From assembly GCA_009911355.1 (NCBI GenBank), contig QXXE01000021.1, positions 1-57,816 on the forward strand: a DNA stretch of 57,816 nucleotides. The letters run 5' to 3'. Each line of letters starts with the position of its first letter. Position 1 is the first letter of the stretch. The DNA is from Clostridiaceae bacterium. Lineage in GTDB: Bacteria > Bacillota > Clostridia > Oscillospirales > Butyricicoccaceae. Under the pieces are notes generated by a model. That model saw nothing but the letters and a program-made list of their open reading frames with translations. It did no database searches and was not told the DNA's origin. Made by a program: the position numbers and the translations under genes. Below are positions 51,201 through 57,816 of the stretch, piece after piece.

Positions 51201-51251
51201 TGAAAGCAGCAGGCAGGCGCTCAAAAACAGGCTGAATAACCGTTTTTTCAT
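45228..51251 (-). CDS. Giant S-layer-homology surface protein with beta-helix repeats
   Basis: A 2007-residue secreted protein. The signal peptide is MKKRLFSLFLSACLLLSMLPAQALA. Three blocks of right-handed beta-helix type repeats follow (pattern MTGGEITGN..., GGGVYxxx), separated by Listeria-Bacteroides (InlB-type) repeats such as YDFKGWYDAATGGEKV and TLYAHW. Near the C-terminus come a Ser-rich linker, a beta domain (TITSSAGTGGSISPKGRVEVKR) and three SLH modules (from about residue 1810: WYHDGVHACIANGLM, GAWYENAVKRASATGIV, EYARDAVRWAYGSSII). SLH modules bind secondary cell-wall polymers, so it is displayed on the wall. It may be an adhesin or a glycan-binding protein; no catalytic residues are seen. 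The start follows GGAGG. Confidence 0.85.
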   Translation of the reverse strand: MKKRLFSLFLSACLLLSMLPAQALALLDGSPLDKRETDQARYQIPGSGTVAEASFEKAWNAIAEAGRGGTVTLTRNVTAKDGSFGSGKGFDAGGRINLPRGEVTIDLAGHTIDRGLAGAAAREGGGVLYVGSGAVLTLTDSKGGGKITGGNTTASGGGAFAAGKLALDGVTISGNKAAVSGGGVYNAGTVSAKGVVTITGNTAGGKANNVFLSAGRTVAVPAGLGNGARIGVTTASAPQPGAPVTAAAGQLTETDTKRFTSDAGLETALVNGKVVLRLASDPVKGSEPEPVQAPETAPSQPVGTETVVTLNLMGGTASTLHTDKITYPASQETYSGLPASPQKDGYTFGGWYREQDCSGAEVKNGDAITPRSNHTLYASWQAIAQATAEGAEAEYSDGTNTETGTFEAMWNNAAENGGTVKLLQDVTATDGSFGNAAGDGFGEGGFILVPDDKTITLDLNGYTLDRGLTTAIEHGYVIQVSTEAAQSAGGVPATFTLQDSIGGGQITGGNNESTATYPGGGILVMAGDFTMAGGKITGNKAAPSSAVPTVDDGNRYKGGGVAFPSSNSSFTMTGGEITGNASFIGGGVYAFNGVNVTMSGGKISNNTAFQGAGIYSKGNFTMSDGEISANTASNDLLSDKSFYEYYGGGVYSAALFTLSGGKIKNNTSGGGGGIYSKSANNFTMTGGEIIGNNAGTIQSSMGGGIQANSKTFTISGGTISGNTAYQGSAVSIHGSNGSANLSDVTITGNTDVVYKTDLIDSRGAVSVSAGVTLNISGSLKIFNNTCNLKNEPNTLYPANLYLHTTSSVFDPDQVPQTVTLTSPLATDANIHVKTKIKPTAGTNVDVAVGGGTPAYTPSDGDRAKFTSDEKYKVELIDEKIVLTGDKTYTVTYHWNDGSDSEETKTQTYPLEDGDTLTFITPDPERTGYDFKGWYDAATGGEKVSEGTAVTSNMDLYAHWEAKTYTITFHANEGSGSMPNDTATHGEAFTLPECSFTPPDGKVFDVWAIGSIDGTTKHPSDNITITENTDVYAIWKDVETPPEKETFKITLDANGGTIGGQPTKTINVEKDNPYGDLGTPVREGFDFDGWFTEADGGEQVKSTDIPTGDTTLYAHWTKEETPTPDDPEARYSTTKPTGETVTNEGTFEDMWKLAVESATGSTVTLLKDITAKTVDGKAGVFGSGKGFGTGGFVLVPSGSAGITLDLNSKTLSRNLDTPQQNGHVIEIEQGAIFTLTDNSTGKDGKLTGGNTTGDGGGILHRGDEFYFRGGKITGNKAEKNGGGIWDSGKGIAMTGGEISGNNADENGGGVYHDSGSFRMMGGKITGNTAAENGGGVYHANGQFTVEEDSEISGNTAAENGGVYHANDQFTVEDNGEIFGNTAKNGGGIYARSSTGIKKSDASIHDNTATENGGGIYLAHGQLDMEGGKITGNTAAGNGGGVYHGGEKEVDQPTFRVAGTVEVSGNKGGNVYLTDGMLINNGNTNTSLDDKSVIWVTTKIKPTEGAPVTIAKPFKDDENKSAVFRSDGPYQVQWDDAKKEVQLVVPDKFVVEYDPNDGTLPDDEKYQYYDKAGTETIKDMPEPSREGYKFLGWFTDPTDGEKITEEDNVPVKSKMTLYAHWEEIVETFKVTYNANGGSGTMRGHTEVLPDEEITLKQNGFTAPSGMEFNYWAVGSTSGEQKNPGDKITVAKDTTVYAIWKTKSNPSEPSKPSRPSGGGSSGGSSSSSTLTITSSAGTGGSISPKGRVEVKRGSDKTYTITAQSGYVISDVLVDGKSVGARSSYTFEDIRRSHTIKAVFTKSAQQTQTQQPAQPAVTTPSTTTAGSCPRDASCPIAPFNDAQPTAWYHDGVHACIANGLMTGTGNGHFEPSTPLSRGMLAQILYNREGKPAVGGGSTFPDVPAGAWYENAVKRASATGIVAGYENGSYGPGDAVTREQLVVILWRHAGSPVPINSTPFSDFNDTREYARDAVRWAYGSSIISGKEGNRFDPSGHASRAEVAQMLKNYFML

Positions 51252-51674
51252 CTCTTTAGCCCTCCGATTTTATACAGGTTCTTCCTCTCTATTATACGGT
51301 CGGGGACGGCCCCTGTCAAGCCTGAAAGCGCCGCCGCGCGCGCGGGCAGCCTTCCGGCGCTTGCCGCCTGCTTTCCGCAAACAAAAAGAGCAGCCCCGGG
51401 GCTGCTCAGACCCCGGGGCGCTCTTCATAAAAAGGTAGGATAGAGAGAGTAGAAAGCATTTGTAAGCAGCTGCGGGAAATCTGCTTCCCCCGCTGCTCAG
51501 AAAGGGGGAACATGGCCGGCGGCGCTTTCCATGTCCGCCTGACCATGAATTAAGTATACAAAACAATTGTGTATAAATGATGTATATTCTTTGAAGTTTC
51601 CGAAACAATTTCCCTTGCGTATTTTTGCCGGGAATGGTAAAATAGGCTGTGAAACCAGAAGGGAGAATGCAGCT
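51252..51674. promoter_or_regulatory. Divergent gap with a 20-bp palindrome and the prfC promoter
   Basis: A perfect loopless palindrome, GAGCAGCCCC plus its complement, lies at 51388-51407; on the minus strand it is followed by five T, so it may attenuate the SLH gene. On the plus strand TTGCGT (51615-51620), a 17-base spacer and TAAAAT (51638-51643) form a good prfC promoter. Confidence 0.6.
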
Positions 51675-53273
51675 TTGGCAGACTTGAGAAAAGAAATTGA
51701 AAACCGCCGGACCTTTGCGATCATTTCGCACCCCGACGCAGGCAAAACGACCATCACCGAGAAATTCCTGCTCTATGGCGGGGCGATCCAGGAGGCGGGC
51801 ATGGTCAAGGGCAAGAAGAATTCCCGCCATGCGGTTTCCGACTGGATGGAGATCGAAAAGCAGCGCGGGATTTCGGTGACCTCCTCGGTCCTGCAATTCC
51901 ATTATAACGGCTGCTGCATCAACATCCTGGACACCCCGGGGCATCAGGACTTCTCCGAAGATACCTACCGCACCCTGATGGCCGCGGACAGCGCCGTCAT
52001 GGTCATCGACGCGTCCAAGGGCGTCGAGGCGCAGACCCGCAAGCTGTTCAAGGTCTGCGTGATGCGGGATATCCCGATCTTTACCTTTATCAATAAGATG
52101 GACCGCGAAGCGCGCGACCCCTACGAGCTGCTTGAGGAGATCGAGAACGAGCTGGGCATCGGGACCTTTGCGGTCAACTGGCCGATCGGCTCGGGGCGCG
52201 AGTTCAAGGGCGTATACGACCGTATGGACGAGGAGGTCATCGCCTTCGAGGGGGTGGACGCGCGGCATGAGGTCGCCGCGACCCGGATGCGCTTTGGCGA
52301 AGAAGCGCTGAAAGCGGCGCTCACCGATTTGCAGTACCAGACGCTTGCCGACGATATCGAGCTGCTCGCGGGCGCGGGTGACGAATTCGACCTCGACGCG
52401 GTGCGCCACGGCAGGCTGTCGCCGGTGTTTTTCGGTTCGGCGCTCACCAACTTCGGCGTAGAGCCGTTCCTGAAAAAATTCCTCACCATGACCACCCCGC
52501 CATTGCCCAGGAAATCGGATATCGGCGTGATCGACCCGTTTGACAGCCATTTCTCCGCCTTTGTGTTCAAGATCCAGGCCAATATGAACAAGGCGCACCG
52601 CGACCGCATCGCCTTCATGCGCATCTGCTCGGGCAAGTTCACGCGCGGCGAGGACGTGTGGCACGTGCAGGGCGGCAAAAAAATCCAGCTGGCGCAGCCC
52701 CAGCAGCTGATGGCGCAGGACCGCTCCATCGTGGACGAAGCCTATGCGGGCGACATCATCGGCGTGTTTGACCCCGGCATTTTTGCAATCGGCGACACGG
52801 TCTGCTCGCCGGACAAAAAATGCACCTTCTCCGGCATCCCGACCTTTGCGCCCGAGCTGTTTGCGCGCGTGCGCCAGAAGGACACCCTCAAGCGCAAGCA
52901 GTTTGTCAAGGGCACGACCCAGATTGCCCAGGAAGGCGCGATCCAGATTTTCCAGGAGCCGAATACCGGCATGGAAGAGGTGATCGTCGGCGTGGTCGGC
53001 GTGCTGCAGTTTGAGGTGCTGGAATACCGCTTGAAAAATGAATATAATGTAGACATTGTCCGCGAGATGCTCCCCTATGAGCATCTGCGCTGGATTGCGA
53101 ACGACCCGGAGGGCTTCGACCCGAAGGCGCTCAAGCTGACCAGCGACACCAAAATCGTGCAGGACTTTGACGGCAGCCTGCTGCTGCTGTTCTCAAGCCC
53201 GTGGAACATCACCTGGGCGCTCGACCATAACGAGGGGCTGGAGCTGCGCGAATTCTCAGAAAACGCGTTTTAA
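51675..53273 (+). CDS. prfC: Peptide chain release factor 3
   Basis: A 532-residue translational GTPase that recycles RF1/RF2 after termination. G1 is SHPDAGKTT, G3 is DTPGHQDF, G4 is NKMD, with RF3-typical HAVSDWMEIEKQRGISVTSSV and a C-terminal domain MEEVIVGVVGVLQFEVLEYRLKNEY. The start is a TTG at 51675 after AAGGGAGAA; no closer ATG gives the usual N-terminus (ADLRKEIENRRTFAIISHP). Length fits the family. The radical SAM gene starts 7 bases after the stop, so the two form an operon. Confidence 0.93.
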   Translation: MADLRKEIENRRTFAIISHPDAGKTTITEKFLLYGGAIQEAGMVKGKKNSRHAVSDWMEIEKQRGISVTSSVLQFHYNGCCINILDTPGHQDFSEDTYRTLMAADSAVMVIDASKGVEAQTRKLFKVCVMRDIPIFTFINKMDREARDPYELLEEIENELGIGTFAVNWPIGSGREFKGVYDRMDEEVIAFEGVDARHEVAATRMRFGEEALKAALTDLQYQTLADDIELLAGAGDEFDLDAVRHGRLSPVFFGSALTNFGVEPFLKKFLTMTTPPLPRKSDIGVIDPFDSHFSAFVFKIQANMNKAHRDRIAFMRICSGKFTRGEDVWHVQGGKKIQLAQPQQLMAQDRSIVDEAYAGDIIGVFDPGIFAIGDTVCSPDKKCTFSGIPTFAPELFARVRQKDTLKRKQFVKGTTQIAQEGAIQIFQEPNTGMEEVIVGVVGVLQFEVLEYRLKNEYNVDIVREMLPYEHLRWIANDPEGFDPKALKLTSDTKIVQDFDGSLLLLFSSPWNITWALDHNEGLELREFSENAF

Positions 53274-53279
53274 GCCGGG

Positions 53280-54170
53280 ATGGCAGTGCAGGAGATCCGC
53301 TGCGCGGCGGCGCTGAACCATGTGCAGTCGCGCTTTCTGCCCTATTCGTGGGACCTGAACCCCTACCGGGGCTGCGCGCACGGCTGCCGCTACTGCTTTG
53401 CGCTCTATTCGCACGGCTACATGGGCGACGGCAGCGGGGATTTCTATCATGACCTGTATGTCAAGGCCAACATTGCAGAACGGTTGGAGCACGAACTGTC
53501 GCGGCGCTCGTGGGCGGGCGAGCTCATTAACATCGGCGGCGTGACTGACAGCTACCAGCCCGCCGAAGCGGAATACCGGCTGATGCCGGAGATCCTGCGG
53601 CTGATGATCAAATACCGCAACCCGGTAATCATTTCCACAAAGTCCGACCTGATCCTGCGCGATTTCGACCTGATCGCCCGGCTTTCGGAGGTTGCGGCGG
53701 TCAATATCGCGGCAACCATCACCTGCGCGGACGAGCGGGTGCGGGAGCGGCTGGAGCCCGGCGGCGTGCCGTCCGCGCGGCGGTTTGAGGTGCTGCGCGC
53801 CTTTGCGGATACCCGCGCGTGTACCGGCGTGCACCTGATGCCCATCATCCCCTTCCTGAACGACAGCCGTGCCAGCCTGTCCGCCGTCATTGCGGGCGCG
53901 CGGCAGGCGCGGGTGGATTACCTGTTGCCCGGGATGCTGAACCTGCGCGGCAGGACACGGGAGGTGTTCCTGCGCTTTCTCGGCGAGGAGTTCCCGCAGT
54001 GCAGCGGGCCGCTGCGCAGGCTCTACAGGGATCAAAACGCAAAAAAAGCCTACCGGAACGCGCTGATGCGCTGGCTGCGCGCCGAAACCGCCGCGCAGGG
54101 GGTATCGCTGGACCATCTCGGGCCGCTGCGGCGGCTGCTCGCGGGCGACGAGCAGCTGTCGCTGTTTTGA
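53280..54170 (+). CDS. Radical SAM protein (SPL/Rv2578c-like)
   Basis: A 296-residue radical S-adenosylmethionine protein with the cluster motif C-x3-C-x2-C at CAHGCRYC, about residues 31-38. Next to it are YRGCAHGCRYCFALYSH and a GGE-like SAM region (INIGGVTDSYQPAE). The overall pattern (RFLPYSWDLNPYRGC) is that of spore-photoproduct-lyase-like radical SAM proteins of unknown substrate. It lies 7 bases after prfC in an operon. A ribosome site is weak, so it may depend on coupling. Function is unknown beyond radical chemistry. Confidence 0.85.
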   Translation: MAVQEIRCAAALNHVQSRFLPYSWDLNPYRGCAHGCRYCFALYSHGYMGDGSGDFYHDLYVKANIAERLEHELSRRSWAGELINIGGVTDSYQPAEAEYRLMPEILRLMIKYRNPVIISTKSDLILRDFDLIARLSEVAAVNIAATITCADERVRERLEPGGVPSARRFEVLRAFADTRACTGVHLMPIIPFLNDSRASLSAVIAGARQARVDYLLPGMLNLRGRTREVFLRFLGEEFPQCSGPLRRLYRDQNAKKAYRNALMRWLRAETAAQGVSLDHLGPLRRLLAGDEQLSLF

Positions 54171-54405
54171 ACAAAAACCGACGGCAAAATTTTTCAAAAA
54201 AGTAACAGCGGAAAGATAGGAATTTTTCTCAGGCTGTGGTATAATGGATTTGTAAGGGAAAAGCTTCCGCGGCAGCCTGCCGCTGCGGGGCTTTGCGTTT
54301 TGCCAGGGCAGGGCGTGCGTGCCTCTGCCGGGGCGTTTACACCAAAGGTTGTGGGGGGCCTCCGGGCGCAGCCCTGCATGCGGATATAGATAGGAGAAAT
54401 GGCTT

Positions 54406-56076
54406 ATGAGGAAATGGAAAATCGGGCTGCTTGGGGCGGTTGTGATGTCGGGCGTCATGCTGGCGCCGGTATTCATGACCGGCGCGACCTCTGGGGCGGT
54501 GTCCGACCGTACCCCCGCCGTGCGCGATCCCATTGTGGAAGCCGACCCGGATTATATTGCGTTCCAGGTGGGCAACAGCTATGGCGTGAAGGAACACGCC
54601 CGGTATGCGCTTGGGGGCAGCGTAAAGCCCTTTGTGGATGAGAGCAGCCGCGTACAGGTGCCGCTGCGCGCCGCGGGGGAGGGCATCGGGCTGACCGTGA
54701 CCTTTGACGAGGGCACCCAGCTTGCCACGCTGACCGACGGCAAGCTGACCGCAACGCTGACCGTCGGGATCCCCCAGATGACCGTGGGCGAGGAGATTAT
54801 CGACCTGCCGACCGCGCCGGTCGTGCAGGACGGCAGTACATATATCCCGGCGCGCGCGCTGGAAAATATCGGCGGCTGGTCGCTGGAATACCTGCCCGAC
54901 GACAAGGGCGGCTATATTATCTTCAAGACTTCCCCGGACGCGGATGTCACGGCAGAGGTTTCCAATCTGCTCGGGGCGTCGACCACCCAGTACCTTGCGG
55001 GGGGGCTGCTTGTGCGCAGCGGCTCGGACAAGGCGCTTGCGCATGGCACGGAGGTCAGCTTCTCCGGCATGGCCACCTTTGACGACGATACCAGCCTGTA
55101 TTTCCCGCTGGTGGAGAGCGTGGAAGCGATGGGCGGCACGGTCGCTGTGACAGGCGGCAAGGCCGAGGTGCAGCTGGGCGACCGCACCGCGTCGCTGGAT
55201 ATTGAAAAGAATACCGCCACGGTTGACCGTTCCCCGGAAGCGGGCGAGAACTTTGCCCTGCATGAGCTGGAAAGCGTGATCTATGTTTCCGACGACCTGC
55301 TTGCGGCGCTGCTTGGGATGCATAAGACCGTGCTGGGCGACGGCGTGATTGCGTTTACCGTCGCGGCGCTGGACGGATACCCCGACCAGGAGGAGGCGCT
55401 CCGCGCGCGCGGCGCGGCGCTTGCCGAGCAGAAGCCCAAGGTCAGCGTGCCCGAGGCCGAGCATTATGTCGCGCTCACCTTTGACGACGGCCCAACCGGG
55501 CAGTCGGAAGGGCTGACCGCGCGGCTGCTGACCGCGCTCAACGAGCGCGGCGCGCACGCAACCTTCTTCATGTGCGGCTACCGGGTGAAGGACTTCCATG
55601 CGGTGCTGGACCGCTACTTGGAAGAGGGCCATGAGATGGGCAACCATACGATGGATCACAAATCGCTGACCAAGCTGTCTGTCAGCGGCATCCACGAGCA
55701 GGTGGACGGCAACAGCGAGCTGATCGAGTCCTACGCAGGCGAAAAGCCGACGGTTATGCGGCCCACCGGCGGCGCATACAATGATACGGTCAAGGCGGAG
55801 ATGGAAAAGAGCGGCCTGCCGATCATCCTATGGAGCCTGGATACGCTGGACTGGCAGAGCCGGGATGCGGCGAGCGTTGAACGGAAGATCCTGAACAATG
55901 TGCAGGACGGCGACATCATCCTGATGCACGACCTCTACGAATCGACCTATACGGGTGTGCTGAACGCGGTCGACAAGCTCAAGGATCAGGGTTATGCGTT
56001 TGTGACAGTCTCCGAGCTTGCTGCGATCAAGGGCGTAACGCTCGAGCCTGGCAAGGTCTATACCTCGTTCCGATGA
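54406..56076 (+). CDS. Secreted polysaccharide deacetylase with copper-amine-oxidase-like N-domain
   Basis: A 556-residue protein. The signal or anchor segment is IGLLGAVVMSGVMLAPVFMTGA. A region of about 300 residues contains copper amine oxidase N-domain-like stalk units (FVDESSRVQVPLRAAGEGIGL, YIPARALENIGGWSLEY). The deacetylase domain (about 345-550) has motif 1 ALTFDDGPT, motif 2 NHTMDHKSL, and later MRPTGGAYND and IILMHDLYESTYTGV. It probably removes acetyl groups from peptidoglycan or another wall glycan, aiding lysozyme resistance. GGAG decides the start. A TATAAT box lies at 54240-54245, with an imperfect hairpin in the leader. Confidence 0.9.
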   Translation: MRKWKIGLLGAVVMSGVMLAPVFMTGATSGAVSDRTPAVRDPIVEADPDYIAFQVGNSYGVKEHARYALGGSVKPFVDESSRVQVPLRAAGEGIGLTVTFDEGTQLATLTDGKLTATLTVGIPQMTVGEEIIDLPTAPVVQDGSTYIPARALENIGGWSLEYLPDDKGGYIIFKTSPDADVTAEVSNLLGASTTQYLAGGLLVRSGSDKALAHGTEVSFSGMATFDDDTSLYFPLVESVEAMGGTVAVTGGKAEVQLGDRTASLDIEKNTATVDRSPEAGENFALHELESVIYVSDDLLAALLGMHKTVLGDGVIAFTVAALDGYPDQEEALRARGAALAEQKPKVSVPEAEHYVALTFDDGPTGQSEGLTARLLTALNERGAHATFFMCGYRVKDFHAVLDRYLEEGHEMGNHTMDHKSLTKLSVSGIHEQVDGNSELIESYAGEKPTVMRPTGGAYNDTVKAEMEKSGLPIILWSLDTLDWQSRDAASVERKILNNVQDGDIILMHDLYESTYTGVLNAVDKLKDQGYAFVTVSELAAIKGVTLEPGKVYTSFR

Positions 56077-56083
56077 GCAGAAC

Positions 56084-56118
56084 AAAAAAACGGCTTCCTG
56101 CGGGGGCCGTTTTTTTTT
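56084..56118 (+). terminator. Terminator after the deacetylase gene
   Basis: AAAAAAACGGC and GCCGTTTTTTTTT pair around the loop TTCCTGCGGG, with a long T run. Confidence 0.85.
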
Positions 56119-56521
56119 GCGCCCCTGAATAGCGCCGGGAATGCACGCCTGCCGCAGGGGGGCAAACTCTGACAAAAAGCTGGGGAAGTATTTGTTGCTT
56201 TCGCGCAAATGTATCAGGATGGGGAAATTCTGGTTGACGGATGGTGATGTTTATGGTATATTTAGAAGAAGAAAGACCGAAAATTGTCAAACACTTTATC
56301 AAAATCTGTTCATGCGTTGGCGATCGCCGGTTCTTCATGCCTTACCGGGAGGGCAGTCAGCCGCCCTCCTGCATGTTCCGGCCCCGTTCCCGTATGCCCC
56401 AGGCGCCTCCCGGGGCATTGGCGGGCGTCCTGAAACCGGGGCCGGTATTTTTTCCGGACATGGCATCCCGCCGGGGGGCTCCCGGCCAAGCAAATAGATT
56501 TAACACAAAGGAGACTTGAAC
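56119..56521. other. 403-bp gap before the acyl-CoA dehydrogenase
   Basis: I see no gene. AGGGC/GCCCT around CAGTCAGCC (near 56351-56370) is a small hairpin. GGAG at 56509-56512 is the ribosome site of the next gene. I see no clear promoter hexamers, though an AT-rich stretch at 56,240-56,320 is a likely place for one. Confidence 0.35.
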
Positions 56522-57664
<1,143 letters not shown>

Positions 57665-57679
57665 GGAGGATACATCATC

Positions 57680-57816
57680 ATGAAAGTTATCGTATGTGTA
57701 AAGCAGGTCCCGGACACCTCCGGCAAGGTTGCGGTCAACCCCGACGGCACCCTGAACCGCGCTTCTATGGCAACCATCATCAACCCTGACGACAAGAACG
57801 CTGTTGAAGCGGCGCT
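57680..57816 (+). CDS. etfB: Electron transfer flavoprotein beta subunit, 5' part
   Basis: The first 45 codons, MKVIVCVKQVPDTSGKVAVN followed by NRASMATIINPDDKNAVEAA, match the start of EtfB. GGAGG lies about 10 bases upstream. The gene runs off the right edge of the window. With bcd it forms the butyryl-CoA dehydrogenase/Etf complex; etfA would be expected next. Confidence 0.92.
   Translation, partial: MKVIVCVKQVPDTSGKVAVNPDGTLNRASMATIINPDDKNAVEAA

Noticed and set aside
51270..53084. 604-codon minus-strand frame opposite prfC
   Set aside because: The plus strand encodes a complete release factor 3; the antisense product has no recognisable domain.

Overview
The window looks like a chromosome segment from a GC-rich, butyrate-producing Clostridia (Oscillospirales-type gut Firmicute). 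Pointers are strong AGGAGG ribosome binding sites, an alpha2-type glycyl-tRNA synthetase, a 2007-residue S-layer-homology (SLH) surface protein, and an acyl-CoA dehydrogenase followed by etfB at the right edge. Species cannot be fixed by eye.

Region 1 (1 to about 13,970) has clearly lower GC and is one end of an integrative mobilizable or conjugative element. It carries a truncated MobV relaxase gene with a pMV158-like oriT, a small HTH protein, a CHC2 primase/SF3 helicase replication pair, a divergent regulatory trio (AlbA_2 protein, XRE regulator, sigma-70 factor) behind a palindromic operator, and a defence block: a BcgI-like type IIB restriction-modification pair followed by a Gabija-like GajA/GajB pair. 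The element ends inside rlmD (rumA) and appears to supply that host gene with a new 95-residue C-terminus.

Region 2 (13,970 to 26,780) is host chromosome: rlmD, a DUF3298-type lipoprotein, a YbaK-type deacylase, a CaCA antiporter, a zinc-dependent phospholipase C-like protein, a two-component system with an ABC transporter (response regulator, kinase, ATPase, FtsX permease), and an isolated 33-codon gene with its own promoter and terminator.

Region 3 (26,800 to 39,575) is a compact phage-like cluster, all on the minus strand: amidase, holin, internal/fibre proteins, connectors, N4-gp56-type capsid protein (frameshifted), scaffold, Prp-type protease, P22-like portal, large and small terminase. 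A Mor-type activator gene lies divergently. No integrase, repressor, replication gene or tape measure is visible, so it is a defective prophage or a domesticated particle.

Region 4 (39,600 to the end) is host again: glyQS, an LTA synthase-family sulfatase, a small DUF2975/XRE membrane operon, the giant SLH protein, prfC, a radical SAM protein, a polysaccharide deacetylase, and the start of a bcd-etfB operon.

The strongest structure not explained by genes is a mosaic family of GC-rich hairpin repeats. At least six copies sit between 15.3 and 36.7 kb, in both orientations, always between genes. Four are inside the phage-like operon. The copies share an order of modules. One module is a hairpin whose sequence changes from copy to copy while its pairing is kept. 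Two copies contain tandem expansions (7 units of 38-39 bp and 4 units of 59 bp).
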